Source of the DNA: an uncultured Paracoccaceae bacterium
GTDB taxonomy: Bacteria > Pseudomonadota > Alphaproteobacteria > Rhodobacterales > Rhodobacteraceae
Direction: 5' to 3'
Length of the DNA stretch: 42,270 nt
Assembly (NCBI GenBank): GCA_947493745.1
Contig: CANLSM010000024.1
Coordinates: forward strand, 1-42,270
In this document: piece after piece, positions 9,335 through 17,900 of the stretch
How the letters are laid out: the number at the start of each line of letters is the position of its first letter
Position numbering within the stretch: position 1 is the stretch's first letter
Notes under the pieces: model-generated
What the model was told of the DNA's origin: nothing
Databases searched by the model: none
What the model saw: the letters and a program-made list of their open reading frames with translations, nothing else
Program-made: the position numbers and the translations under genes

Positions 9335-11443
9335 ATGACTGATCCACTGCCCGGCGATATTTTTCAGGTCGGCCAGGTTCTCAACAACACCTATGAAATC
9401 GAAGGCATTCTGGGCCGGGGCGGCACCGGCGAGGTGTACCGGGCGCGCAACCAGATATCCGACCGGATCGTGGCCTTGAAGGCGCTCAACGCGCAGTTCT
9501 CGGGCAACGAGGACTATCTGGAACTGATGAAGCGCGAAGAGCAGATGCGCAACATCATCCATGATGCGGTCGTGCGGTATTCGGACAATTCGCGCACCGA
9601 TCAGGGGCATGTGTTTCTGGTGATGGATTTCGTCGACGGGCCGTCGATGAATGATCTGCTGGAGCGTGGCGGAATGGAGCCGCGCGATCTTCTGATCATT
9701 GCCCACCGGGTGGCCGAGGGGCTGGCGGTGACCCATCGCAACCACATCGTCCACCGCGATCTTTCGCCCGACAACATCATCCTGCGCAACGGTGATCCCG
9801 AGCAGGCGGTGATCATCGATTTCGGCATTGCCAAGGACAATTCGGTCGGTGCCAAGACGATTGTCGGCAATGAGTTTGCGGGCAAGTACGAATACGCGGC
9901 ACCCGAGCAGATGGAGGGCAAGGCTGAGGCGCGCTCGGACCTGTATTCGCTTGGCGCGCTGCTTCTGGCCGGCTTTCGAGGGCAGATCCCGTTTCAGGGC
10001 ACGACGCCCGGCGAGATCGTGCGCCGCAAGGACAAGCCGCTGGACAGCGATGGCGTGCCCGAGCCGCTCAGAGGGTTGATCGACTGGTTGGCGGCACCAG
10101 CGCTGGAGGATCGCCCCCGCGATGCCGATGAGGTCGTTGACCGGCTCAACCAGATCCTCAAGACCAAGAGGGCGAGATCGCCCAGCCGCAAGCGCGAGCC
10201 GACCTCGGCAGAGGGTAGGGGCCGCGCGCTGAAATGGATCGGTGGTCTGGTCTTGATCGGTGCCGTCGGTGCGGGGATTTTCTTCTCGGACGTCCTGCGG
10301 GATGTCTTCACCAAGCCATTGCAGGTGGTGGAGCCTTACACGCTGAGCGCCTCGCTCGCGCCCAGTGGAGATGTCACGCTGGAAGGATATGCGCCGGATG
10401 AGGAGACGCGGCTGACACTGCGAGACGCTTTTGCGGGCGCTGCCGGGGCCGCGCCGGGACCGGATGCGATTGAACTGGCCGATGGCATGCCACGTCCGGA
10501 TTGGGCCGAGGCTGTCGAGGCGCTGATAGAGGAGCTTGGTCAGCTTGAAGACTGGTCACTGGACATCACCAACGACGCCGCAAGCGTCGAGGGGCTGGCC
10601 AAGGATATTGCAACCCGCGATGCCATGCGCGACGTGCTGGATCAGACGGCGGGCGCTGTTGGCCTGACGCTGCAACATTCGCTTGTTGCGGGGCCGAGAC
10701 TGCTCGAAACTACTGTTCTGGAGCAGGCGCTGCGCGGCTTGCAGACCTGTGGTCCGTTGCAGCGGAGCCCGGCGGAAGGGGACGGCTATCCTTTGGGGGC
10801 CAACATCACGATCACCGGCCAGGTGGCTGCGCAGGAGGATGCGCAAGCCATCGAGGATGCCCTGAAACAGATCATCGGCGACAGGGCGTTGCGGGTCGAT
10901 ACGGTCACCCTCAACCCTGATCTCTGCGCGGTGCGCTCCACCTTGCCGGGCACAACGTCGGGGGCGCTGTCGATCTGGCTTGGCTATGGTGACACGAATG
11001 AGGCCAATCTGTCCGGCATCTACAATGCCGGCGATATTCCGGTGGCCGAGGTGCATGTGCCCGCAACCGTGACCAATGGCTCTCTGTGGGTGATGGTTGT
11101 GGATAACACCAACCGGGTCTTCCATGTGCTTCCGCATCAGAACCGGCTGGAACATGATCTGGCGGATATCGGAGAGACAAGCGATGGGATCCGCAGGGTT
11201 CGGGTGCTTCATTCGGCAGAGGAATGGCGAGAGGACAACACCCGTTTCGCAACCCGGATCGGCACCGGATCCTACGGCAAAAGCGAGGTCATTGCGATCC
11301 ACTCCGACAAGCCGCTCTTCGGGATCAGACGGCCGCGCGACGAGTCGATTGCCTCCATCGTTGATGCACTCAATGAGGTCGTCGCCGCGGGTGAAATAAA
11401 GATCTATGCCATTGCTTCCCGTCTGATCGACGCGCGCCCCTGA
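9335..11443 (+). CDS. ppkA: Transmembrane Ser/Thr protein kinase of the T6SS (PpkA-like)
   Basis: Hanks-type kinase expected to switch on T6SS assembly by phosphorylating the FHA protein encoded downstream, opposed by the PP2C phosphatase. The cytoplasmic kinase domain (about 20-275) has the Gly loop GRGGTGEVY (27-35), Lys49 in VALKA, HRDLSPDN with catalytic Asp142, DFG at 162-164 and AAPEQ, so it looks active. One membrane helix (about 301-318) leads to a 380-residue periplasmic part: two BON-like segments (about 335-545) and a C-terminal DUF4384-like domain (about 545-700, SLWVMVVDNTNR and following) that is known from T6SS-type kinases. ATG at 9335 follows GAGG with 7-nt spacing. Family-level assignment is firm; the phosphorylated target is inferred from known systems. 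Confidence 0.88.
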   Translation: MTDPLPGDIFQVGQVLNNTYEIEGILGRGGTGEVYRARNQISDRIVALKALNAQFSGNEDYLELMKREEQMRNIIHDAVVRYSDNSRTDQGHVFLVMDFVDGPSMNDLLERGGMEPRDLLIIAHRVAEGLAVTHRNHIVHRDLSPDNIILRNGDPEQAVIIDFGIAKDNSVGAKTIVGNEFAGKYEYAAPEQMEGKAEARSDLYSLGALLLAGFRGQIPFQGTTPGEIVRRKDKPLDSDGVPEPLRGLIDWLAAPALEDRPRDADEVVDRLNQILKTKRARSPSRKREPTSAEGRGRALKWIGGLVLIGAVGAGIFFSDVLRDVFTKPLQVVEPYTLSASLAPSGDVTLEGYAPDEETRLTLRDAFAGAAGAAPGPDAIELADGMPRPDWAEAVEALIEELGQLEDWSLDITNDAASVEGLAKDIATRDAMRDVLDQTAGAVGLTLQHSLVAGPRLLETTVLEQALRGLQTCGPLQRSPAEGDGYPLGANITITGQVAAQEDAQAIEDALKQIIGDRALRVDTVTLNPDLCAVRSTLPGTTSGALSIWLGYGDTNEANLSGIYNAGDIPVAEVHVPATVTNGSLWVMVVDNTNRVFHVLPHQNRLEHDLADIGETSDGIRRVRVLHSAEEWREDNTRFATRIGTGSYGKSEVIAIHSDKPLFGIRRPRDESIASIVDALNEVVAAGEIKIYAIASRLIDARP

Positions 11444-11541
11444 CCCCGCCAATTGTTGCACGACTCAAGCAAACGTGACTAACCTTTGAATACAAGGGGC
11501 TGTTGTCACTTGTGATTTTAGAGAGTTTTTGGGGGGCAAAG

Positions 11542-12669
11542 GTGAGTTTTGACTTGGATACGTGGCTTGCGCCAATAGATGGGGAGAACCCGTCTGGCGT
11601 CTCGCTGCGCAATGATAACCGGTACAGCGAACTGGAACGTCTGGCCGAACCGCAGATCGAGATCGTGCGGGATGCGAACAACAATCCGGTCTCGAAAACC
11701 GCAGCTCCGATCGATTGGGGAACGGTCCTGGACAAGGCGACCGAGCTGGCAGCAGAGGGGCACGATCTGCGTCTTCTGGCGCTGGTGGCCCGTGGGTTTG
11801 CCGGGCAGGAGGGGCTGGCGGGTGCGGCCCAGGGACTGGAACTGATCGTCAGCGCGCTCGACCGGTTCTGGGACAGTATTCACCCGCAATTGCGCGAGGG
11901 GAAGCCACCCAAGGAAGCGGCGATCCGGCGCCTGAACGCGATCCGGCAGATCGAGAATGACGAGAACGGGCTTCTGGGTGATCTGGAACGCATGCCGCTT
12001 CTGTCTCCGCGCGGCATCGGCCCCTTGCAGGGCGCCGATCTGGCCCAGTCGGTGCTGAGCGACAACGAGATCCTGTCGGAATCTGCAAGCGGCATGAACG
12101 ATACCGAGAAGGCTGCCCTTGTCGAGCGTCATCAGGCTCTGGTCAGCCGGGTGAAATCCGGGTGTCGGGCCGTGGCGGATCAGGATGCCGAAGCCTTCGC
12201 CGCGCTCAAGGCCGATGCGGCCGCCGCTCTCAAGGCGGCCTCCGACATAGAGGCCAAGGTCACCGAAAAACTGGGCGAGTTCGGGATCGCTTTAGGCGAT
12301 CTGACCAAGTTCCTGACCCGCATCAACACCTGTCTCGGCGGGGTCAACACAGACGACAGCAATGCCGAGGAAACTTCTGGGGATCAGGTGACAAATGTCA
12401 CTGCGACTGCGGCGGCTGACAGTGCACCTTCCCCTCAATCACAAGGGGGCCGCACCATACCGGATCGATTGAATTCCAGGGCGGATGTGCAGCGATGTTT
12501 GGAGTTAGTAATTGAGTTTTACCAGCGCACAGAGCCTTCGAGCCCGATCCCGCTTCTCGCGGAGCGGCTCAATCGAATGGTTCCGATGGACTTCATGGAA
12601 CTGATGCAGGAACTGGCGCCAAGCGGCTTGAAAGAGTTCAAGTCGGTTGCGGGCAAGGACGGCAAATAG
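11542..12669 (+). CDS. tssA: T6SS cap/baseplate protein TssA (ImpA N-terminal domain)
   Basis: TssA primes baseplate assembly and coordinates polymerisation of the Hcp tube and sheath. About 375 residues: an ImpA_N domain (about 5-120) opening with the typical LAPIDGENPSG and including the WDSIHPQLREG stretch, a variable helical middle with an Ala/Thr/Ser/Gln-rich linker (about 280-315), and a C-terminal domain with EPSSPIPLLAERL. The GTG at 11542 is chosen because GGGGGG lies 5 nt upstream and translation then begins MSFDLDTWLAPIDG as in relatives; the in-frame TTG at 11503 has no ribosome site. First structural gene of the long plus-strand run; the 98 nt before it probably hold its promoter, but I see no confident -35/-10 pair. 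Confidence 0.9.
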   Translation: MSFDLDTWLAPIDGENPSGVSLRNDNRYSELERLAEPQIEIVRDANNNPVSKTAAPIDWGTVLDKATELAAEGHDLRLLALVARGFAGQEGLAGAAQGLELIVSALDRFWDSIHPQLREGKPPKEAAIRRLNAIRQIENDENGLLGDLERMPLLSPRGIGPLQGADLAQSVLSDNEILSESASGMNDTEKAALVERHQALVSRVKSGCRAVADQDAEAFAALKADAAAALKAASDIEAKVTEKLGEFGIALGDLTKFLTRINTCLGGVNTDDSNAEETSGDQVTNVTATAAADSAPSPQSQGGRTIPDRLNSRADVQRCLELVIEFYQRTEPSSPIPLLAERLNRMVPMDFMELMQELAPSGLKEFKSVAGKDGK

Positions 12670-12705
12670 GGCTGATAGCGGTCCGAATGAGCGAAAGGCT
12701 AGCAA

Positions 12706-13242
12706 ATGAGTGAGAGTAAATCCAAAGTAATTGAACGCAATCGCGCGCCACGGGTTCAGATCGCCTACGACGTGGAGCACTACGGCAGCCCGACCACAAT
12801 CGAGCTGCCCTTCGTGATGGGTGTGATGGCCGATCTCGCCGGGTCCTCCGAGACACGCGAGGCGCAAAAGCCGGTCAATGATCGCAGCTTCGTGGAGACC
12901 GATGCCGGTCGCTTCAACAAGTTCATGGAAGCCCTCGGTCCCCGCGTGAAGGCGCGCGTTCCCAACACGCTGCCCGCTGCTGAAGGGGAAGAGAAGGACG
13001 AAGAGATGTTCGTTGATCTCACCTTCAACAACATGGGTGACTTCGCGCCGGACAAGGTTGCCGAACAGGTGCCGCAACTGGCCGAACTGATGAAGATGCG
13101 CCGCCAGCTAGAAGAGCTTCTGGGCTTCATGGACGGCAAGGTCGATGCGGAAAAGCGCATCGCGCAACTGTTGCAAAATGAGCCACTGCTGGCACAGGCC
13201 GCCGAAGAGGCGATGAAATCCAGCGAAGGCGAGGGAGAATAA
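12706..13242 (+). CDS. tssB: T6SS contractile sheath small subunit TssB
   Basis: TssB (VipA/ImpB) pairs with TssC to build the cytoplasmic contractile sheath. 178 residues, the normal length, with the family signature near the N-terminus (RAPRVQIAYDVEHYG, then ELPFVMGVMADLAG) and the conserved middle VDLTFNNMGDFAPD. The C-terminal helix (ELMKMRRQLEELLGFMDGK) is the part that interlocks with TssC and is reached by ClpV in known systems. ATG at 12706 follows AAAGG; the gene ends 2 nt before tssC, so the two sheath subunits are almost certainly translated together. Confidence 0.96.
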   Translation: MSESKSKVIERNRAPRVQIAYDVEHYGSPTTIELPFVMGVMADLAGSSETREAQKPVNDRSFVETDAGRFNKFMEALGPRVKARVPNTLPAAEGEEKDEEMFVDLTFNNMGDFAPDKVAEQVPQLAELMKMRRQLEELLGFMDGKVDAEKRIAQLLQNEPLLAQAAEEAMKSSEGEGE

Positions 13243-13244
13243 GC

Positions 13245-14753
13245 ATGGCTGAAACAGACGCCAAAACCGAAGGTGCAGGTGCCGAGGCTGAAGCTCTCGA
13301 TCTGGGCGAGTTCAGCGAGCTGCTGGAAAAGGATTTCCGGGTCAAGGAAGATCAGAGCAGCCGTCTGCAAGGCCTGGTTCAGAACCTCGCGCTTGCCGCC
13401 AAGGAGCGCTCCGAGACCACCACGATCTCGGGCAACGCTGTCAAATCGATCAAGTCGCTTATTGCGGGGATCGACAGCCTGCTGACCGATCAGATGAATG
13501 CGATCATGCATTCCCCCGAAGTGCGCGAGATGGAAGGCAACTGGCGCGGTTTGCACTACATGGTGAACAACACCGAGACCGATCAGAAGCTGAAGATCCG
13601 GGTCCTCAATATCTCCAAGGATGAACTGGCCGATACGCTGGAAGACTATGAAGGTCAGATGTGGGACCAGTCTCCGATCTTCAAGAAAATCTACACCGAT
13701 GAGTATTCGATGTTCGGCGGCGAACCTCTGGGGGCCATTGTCGGCGCCTATGAGTTCTCCAACCATCCGCGTGACGTCGGCCTTTTGCGCAATATGTCGG
13801 GCATCTGTGCCTCGGCGCATGCGCCATTCCTGGCCGCAGCCGATCCCAAGTTGTTCCGCATGGACAGCTGGCAGGAACTGCCCAACCCGCAGGATCTGGA
13901 GCAGATCGTCTCTTCGCCTGACTATGCCTCCTGGCAGAGCCTGCGCGAAAGCGAGGATGCACGCTACATCGGCCTGACCATGCCGCGCGTGCTGGCGCGC
14001 CTGCCCTATGGTGCGGAAACCGTGCCGGTCAAAGGTTTCGACTATGAGGAAGAGATCGCGGGCGACCACAACAACTATGTGTGGATGAATGCGGCTTACG
14101 CGATGGGCGTGAACATCAACCGCAGCCACAAACTCTACGGCTGGGGCTCGCAGATCCGTGGCGTCGAAAGCGGCGGCTCGGTGATCAATCTGCCGGTGCA
14201 TTCCTTCCCGACGGACGACGGCTCGGTGGCGATGAAGTGTCCGACCGAGATCGCGATTGATGACCGGCGTGAGGCGGAGCTTGCCAAGCTTGGCATGATG
14301 CCGATCCTGCACCGCAAAAACACCGACATCGCGGCCTTCATCGGGGCGCACTCGCTTCAGGACGACGAGGCCCGTGCCGGTCGTCTGGTGGACCCGGACG
14401 CGCAGGCCAACGAACGGCTTTCGGCCAACCTGAGCTACCTCTTCCCGGTCAACCGTTTTGCCCATTACCTAAAAGCAATAGCCCGCGACAAGATCGGGAC
14501 GTTCAAAGAACGGGGAGATATGCAGATCTGGCTGACCGAATGGATCAACCGGTATGTATTGGCGAACCCAGCAATGGGTGACGAAAAGGCCAAGGCCCGT
14601 CGGCCTTTGGCCATGGCTGAGGTGGAAGTCGACAGTGTTGAGGGCCGTCCCGGCTACTACAACGCCCGGTTCTTCCTCAGACCGCACTACCAGCTGGAAG
14701 GCATCAATGCGAGCCTCCGTCTGGTCTCTGAACTTCCGTCAGTCAAAGGCTGA
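13245..14753 (+). CDS. tssC: T6SS contractile sheath large subunit TssC
   Basis: TssC (VipB/ImpC) is the large sheath subunit. 502 residues match the family length. Characteristic stretches are visible: EVREMEGNWRGLHYMVNNTE (about 86-105), PLGAIVGAYEFSN, FAHYLKAIARDKIGTF and the C-terminal RPGYYNARFFLRPHYQLEG. It begins 2 nt after tssB with GGGAG upstream. The N-terminal 30 residues are acidic and probably flexible, as usual. Confidence 0.96.
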   Translation: MAETDAKTEGAGAEAEALDLGEFSELLEKDFRVKEDQSSRLQGLVQNLALAAKERSETTTISGNAVKSIKSLIAGIDSLLTDQMNAIMHSPEVREMEGNWRGLHYMVNNTETDQKLKIRVLNISKDELADTLEDYEGQMWDQSPIFKKIYTDEYSMFGGEPLGAIVGAYEFSNHPRDVGLLRNMSGICASAHAPFLAAADPKLFRMDSWQELPNPQDLEQIVSSPDYASWQSLRESEDARYIGLTMPRVLARLPYGAETVPVKGFDYEEEIAGDHNNYVWMNAAYAMGVNINRSHKLYGWGSQIRGVESGGSVINLPVHSFPTDDGSVAMKCPTEIAIDDRREAELAKLGMMPILHRKNTDIAAFIGAHSLQDDEARAGRLVDPDAQANERLSANLSYLFPVNRFAHYLKAIARDKIGTFKERGDMQIWLTEWINRYVLANPAMGDEKAKARRPLAMAEVEVDSVEGRPGYYNARFFLRPHYQLEGINASLRLVSELPSVKG

Positions 14754-14785
14754 ATTGTAACATTAATGAATAAAGGAACCATATA

Positions 14786-15268
14786 ATGGCTTTCACCGGT
14801 TATCTGAAACTTCCCGACATTCCGGGCGAGTCCGTCAAGGCTGATCATACGGACGAGATTGACATCTTTGGTGCTGATTTCAGCGTGATGCAGGAGTCGT
14901 CGGCCACGGCGACAACCGGACTTGTTGCCGGTACGGCGCATGCCAGCAGCTTCAATTTCCAGAAGTTCTATGACGCATCGTCAGTCTACCTGATGCAGGC
15001 CAGCCTGACGGGCGCGCATCTTGCCGATGCGGTGTTCGCTGTTCGCAAGGACTCGGGCGATGCGCATCTTGACTACCTGACGGTCACCCTGACCAACGTC
15101 GTGGTATCCAACTACTCCCTGTCGGGTGGTGGCGATCAGAACATTGTCGAGTCCATTTCACTCTCGGCCGAAGAGATCAAGTTCACCTATGTTCAGCAGG
15201 GTGCGGATGGCGCAGCCAGCAACGAGCATGAGTTCGCGTACAACCTGGTCGAAGGTGCCGCGGTCTGA
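14786..15268 (+). CDS. hcp: T6SS tube protein Hcp (TssD)
   Basis: Hcp hexamers stack into the inner tube that is expelled by sheath contraction, and often chaperone small cargo. 160 residues, standard size, with N-terminal MAFTGYLKLPDIPGES, the central ASSFNFQKFYDASS and a C-terminal KFTYVQQGADG strand region. A strong ribosome site (AAAGGAACC) precedes ATG at 14786. No C-terminal extension suggesting an evolved Hcp effector. Directly follows tssC after 32 nt. Confidence 0.95.
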   Translation: MAFTGYLKLPDIPGESVKADHTDEIDIFGADFSVMQESSATATTGLVAGTAHASSFNFQKFYDASSVYLMQASLTGAHLADAVFAVRKDSGDAHLDYLTVTLTNVVVSNYSLSGGGDQNIVESISLSAEEIKFTYVQQGADGAASNEHEFAYNLVEGAAV

Positions 15269-15306
15269 TGTCCCGCACTCGGGCATATCTGAGGGGGTAG
15301 AGCCAT

Positions 15307-16023
15307 ATGGCGACCTCGGTCACAGCCCGAAAAGCTTCAAGAGAAACGATCCAGCCGAGCCTTTGGGACCGGCTGGTCGACGATCTTCCGGGCCTGCTTT
15401 CCGAACTGCATCAGGGCCGCAAGGATCTGGCAGCGGATATCGGCGCGGAGAAGGTCGAGGATCTGCTGGACGGCGGCGTGAAGGCTGTCGAGGCGGACGG
15501 CGAACTGACCGACGGTCAGAAAAAGGTGCTGCACAAGCTTCTGCGCCAGGAAAAGCAGCGCGCGTTTCTTGAAGAGCGCGGCATCATCGTCTCTTCCGAG
15601 GTGTTGCGGGAAGCTGTGCGGCGCGATCTGGAAGCGCTCTTTAACACCGAACGGTTCGAGGCGGGCTATCTGTTGACGGACGAGGAATACAACACCATTT
15701 CAAACGACCTGCTCGACCTCAGGGATTTCCCCGAAGTGCGTCGCAGCGTTGTGAATTTCGGGGTGCCGTCCTTTGCCGGTCGTTCGGGAAGCAGCTTTGA
15801 CAAGAAGAACCTGGCCAAGGAAATCAAGGAAATCCTGGGAGTTTTCGAGCCGCGTCTGAAGCGCGATTCAATCAAGGTTGTGGTGTCAACCGACCCCAAG
15901 AAAGGCCTAAAGATCGACATTGACGGTCTGCTGATTATGACGCCGACGCCCGAGCGTCTGCGGTTCCGAACCAGCATCGATCTCAATAACGGACAGGCCC
16001 AGACAGCAATGGATGATGTCTGA
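15307..16023 (+). CDS. tssE: T6SS baseplate protein TssE (gp25-like) with an inserted helical segment
   Basis: TssE is the gp25-like baseplate wedge component that nucleates the sheath. The C-terminal part (about 95-238) is clearly TssE: LREAVRRDLEALFNTERF, RRSVVNFGVPSFAGRSG, FEPRLKRDSIKVVV and PTPERLRFRTSIDLNNG. The N-terminal LWDRL (about 19-23) matches the start of ordinary TssE. Between them lies roughly 60 extra residues (about 30-90), Glu/Lys/Leu-rich and predicted helical, making this protein 238 residues against about 140-180 usually. ATG at 15307 follows GAGGGGG; the gene overlaps tssF in TGATG. Confidence 0.88.
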   Translation: MATSVTARKASRETIQPSLWDRLVDDLPGLLSELHQGRKDLAADIGAEKVEDLLDGGVKAVEADGELTDGQKKVLHKLLRQEKQRAFLEERGIIVSSEVLREAVRRDLEALFNTERFEAGYLLTDEEYNTISNDLLDLRDFPEVRRSVVNFGVPSFAGRSGSSFDKKNLAKEIKEILGVFEPRLKRDSIKVVVSTDPKKGLKIDIDGLLIMTPTPERLRFRTSIDLNNGQAQTAMDDV

Positions 16024-17900
16024 TGGATCGTGTCTTTCTCGAATATTATGAGGACGAGCTGACGCATCTGCGGTCGCTGTCGACCGAGTTTTCGGCGCTC
16101 CACCCGGCGGTTGCCCGCAATCTGTCGCTCGACACCGTGCCATGTCCCGATCCTTATGTGGAGCGTCTTCTGGAAGGCGTGGCGTTCCTGTCCGCCCGGA
16201 CCCGGCTCAAGGTCGATGCCGAGAGCAGCCGGTTTGCCCGCAACATCCTTGATGCGCTCTATCCTGATCTGGTCGGCCCCGCACCGGCTGTATCAACGGT
16301 TGTTCTCAACCCCGGCCCGCAGGTGCAAAGCATGCTGTCGGGCCATGTCGTCGAGCGGGGCACCCGGCTGATCAGCGGCCTGAAAGAAGGCCTTTCGACG
16401 CGCTGCACCTATACGACCGCACAGGATGTGCATCTCTGGCCGATCCGCATCGAAACTGCCGATTTCCTGCAGGATCGCGGCGCCCTGAAAGCGGCGGGGC
16501 TGAGCGATGCCGACGCCGAGGGTGCGGAAAGCGGATTGCGGCTGGTGATCGCGCGCGATGGTCCTGGGACCTTGTCCGAGTTGAGCCTCGATGGGTTCGA
16601 CATGCATTTCTGCCGCAGCGCGACCAGTCCCGCGATTTTCGATGCGCTGTTCGGGCATCATCTGCGCGCGCTGTCGCGTCCGCAGCAGAAGACGGCCAAA
16701 TACGCGCCGACCAGCGATGTGGAGATGGTTGGTCTGCGCGATACCGAAGGCCTCCTGCCGCGGTCGCGGCCGACCTTTGAGGGTTATCGCCTGCTGCGCG
16801 AATACTTCCTCATGCCCGAGCGGTTCTACTACGGCAGACTGGGCGGGTTGCAGACCAGCGTCGCCAATTGTGGTGATGCCAATCTGGAGATTGTCATTCT
16901 GTTCGATGCCGAATGTCGCAGCATCGCGGATATCTCTGCTGCCGACTTTCAGCTTTTTGCCACTCCGGTGATCAATCTCTTCGAGAAAGAGTGCAACATC
17001 GTAGATCTGGATCGTCGCAAGTCTCAGCAGGTGCTGCATGCGGACCGGACGCGGCCCCGCGACTATGAGGTGTATCTCGTTCAGAATGTCGAGGACGCGG
17101 AAACCGAAGGGCTGGACGCGCAGATCCCGCCGCTCTTCACCCTCAGCCAGAACCGCGGCACGGGAATTGTCTACTCGACGGAACGGCGACCGCGCCGACC
17201 GGGCGAGGATGAGATCCGTGACGGACAGACACGCACGACCTATGCCGGAGATGACATGTTCATCTCGATCTCCCGCCCGGCCAATGCACGGAACCGCAAG
17301 GGTGTGCGGCGGCTGGATGTGCGCGCACTCTGCACCAACCGCGATCTGCCGATTCTGGATGACAACCCGAGGCTGACCCTGGAAACCGGCGATCCGGTGA
17401 GCAGCATCACCCTGCTTTCGGCGATGAAGCCGCCGCGCCCGTCTCTCCCGGCCTCCTTGCCCAAATCAAGGGGGGGCGAAAGCCGTCTTGACGACCTCAG
17501 TTGGCGGCTGATTGCGCAACTGCAACTGAATTACCTCTCGCTGGCCGAGGAGTCGAAGAATGCGGAGCCGCTCCGCGCGATGCTCGATCTATACGCCGAC
17601 CGGGGCGACCCGGCGCTGGCCCGCCATATCCGCTCGATCCAGAAGATCACGTCGCAACCCGTTGTCGAGCGGCTGGAGATCGAGGGGCCGATGTGTTTCG
17701 GCCACGGCGTGGAGATCACGTTGCATGTGGACGAGAACACCCTCACCGGGAATTCATCGCTTCTGCTCAGCGCGCTTCTGAACCAGATCTTTGCCCGCCA
17801 TGTCGGCCTCAACTCGTTCGTGCGGACCCGCACCAAACTGCTCACCAATCAGGAGGAGATCCAATGGCCGATGATGCCTGGGCTGCGCCACCTGATATAG
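16023..17900 (+). CDS. tssF: T6SS baseplate protein TssF
   Basis: TssF, with TssG, forms the baseplate wedge together with TssE and TssK. 625 residues is a standard length. The N-terminus is diagnostic: LEYYEDELTHLRSLSTEFS followed by HPAVARNLSL, DPYVERLLEGVAFLSART and ILDALYPDLVGPAP. The C-terminus ends with RTRTKLLTNQEEIQWPMMPG. The ATG overlaps the tssE stop by one base, and its 3' end overlaps the start of tssG by 37 nt, so the baseplate proteins are translationally linked. Confidence 0.95.
   Translation: MDRVFLEYYEDELTHLRSLSTEFSALHPAVARNLSLDTVPCPDPYVERLLEGVAFLSARTRLKVDAESSRFARNILDALYPDLVGPAPAVSTVVLNPGPQVQSMLSGHVVERGTRLISGLKEGLSTRCTYTTAQDVHLWPIRIETADFLQDRGALKAAGLSDADAEGAESGLRLVIARDGPGTLSELSLDGFDMHFCRSATSPAIFDALFGHHLRALSRPQQKTAKYAPTSDVEMVGLRDTEGLLPRSRPTFEGYRLLREYFLMPERFYYGRLGGLQTSVANCGDANLEIVILFDAECRSIADISAADFQLFATPVINLFEKECNIVDLDRRKSQQVLHADRTRPRDYEVYLVQNVEDAETEGLDAQIPPLFTLSQNRGTGIVYSTERRPRRPGEDEIRDGQTRTTYAGDDMFISISRPANARNRKGVRRLDVRALCTNRDLPILDDNPRLTLETGDPVSSITLLSAMKPPRPSLPASLPKSRGGESRLDDLSWRLIAQLQLNYLSLAEESKNAEPLRAMLDLYADRGDPALARHIRSIQKITSQPVVERLEIEGPMCFGHGVEITLHVDENTLTGNSSLLLSALLNQIFARHVGLNSFVRTRTKLLTNQEEIQWPMMPGLRHLI

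Noticed and set aside
12780-14465. A 561-codon open frame on the minus strand opposite tssB and tssC
   Set aside because: Antisense to strongly conserved sheath genes; composition is that of a shadow frame and its end coincides with nothing meaningful.
15272-15283. Short hairpin CCCG-CACT-CGGG between hcp and tssE as a terminator or attenuator
   Set aside because: Only four base pairs and no T-run; too weak to claim, although partial termination after hcp would make sense.
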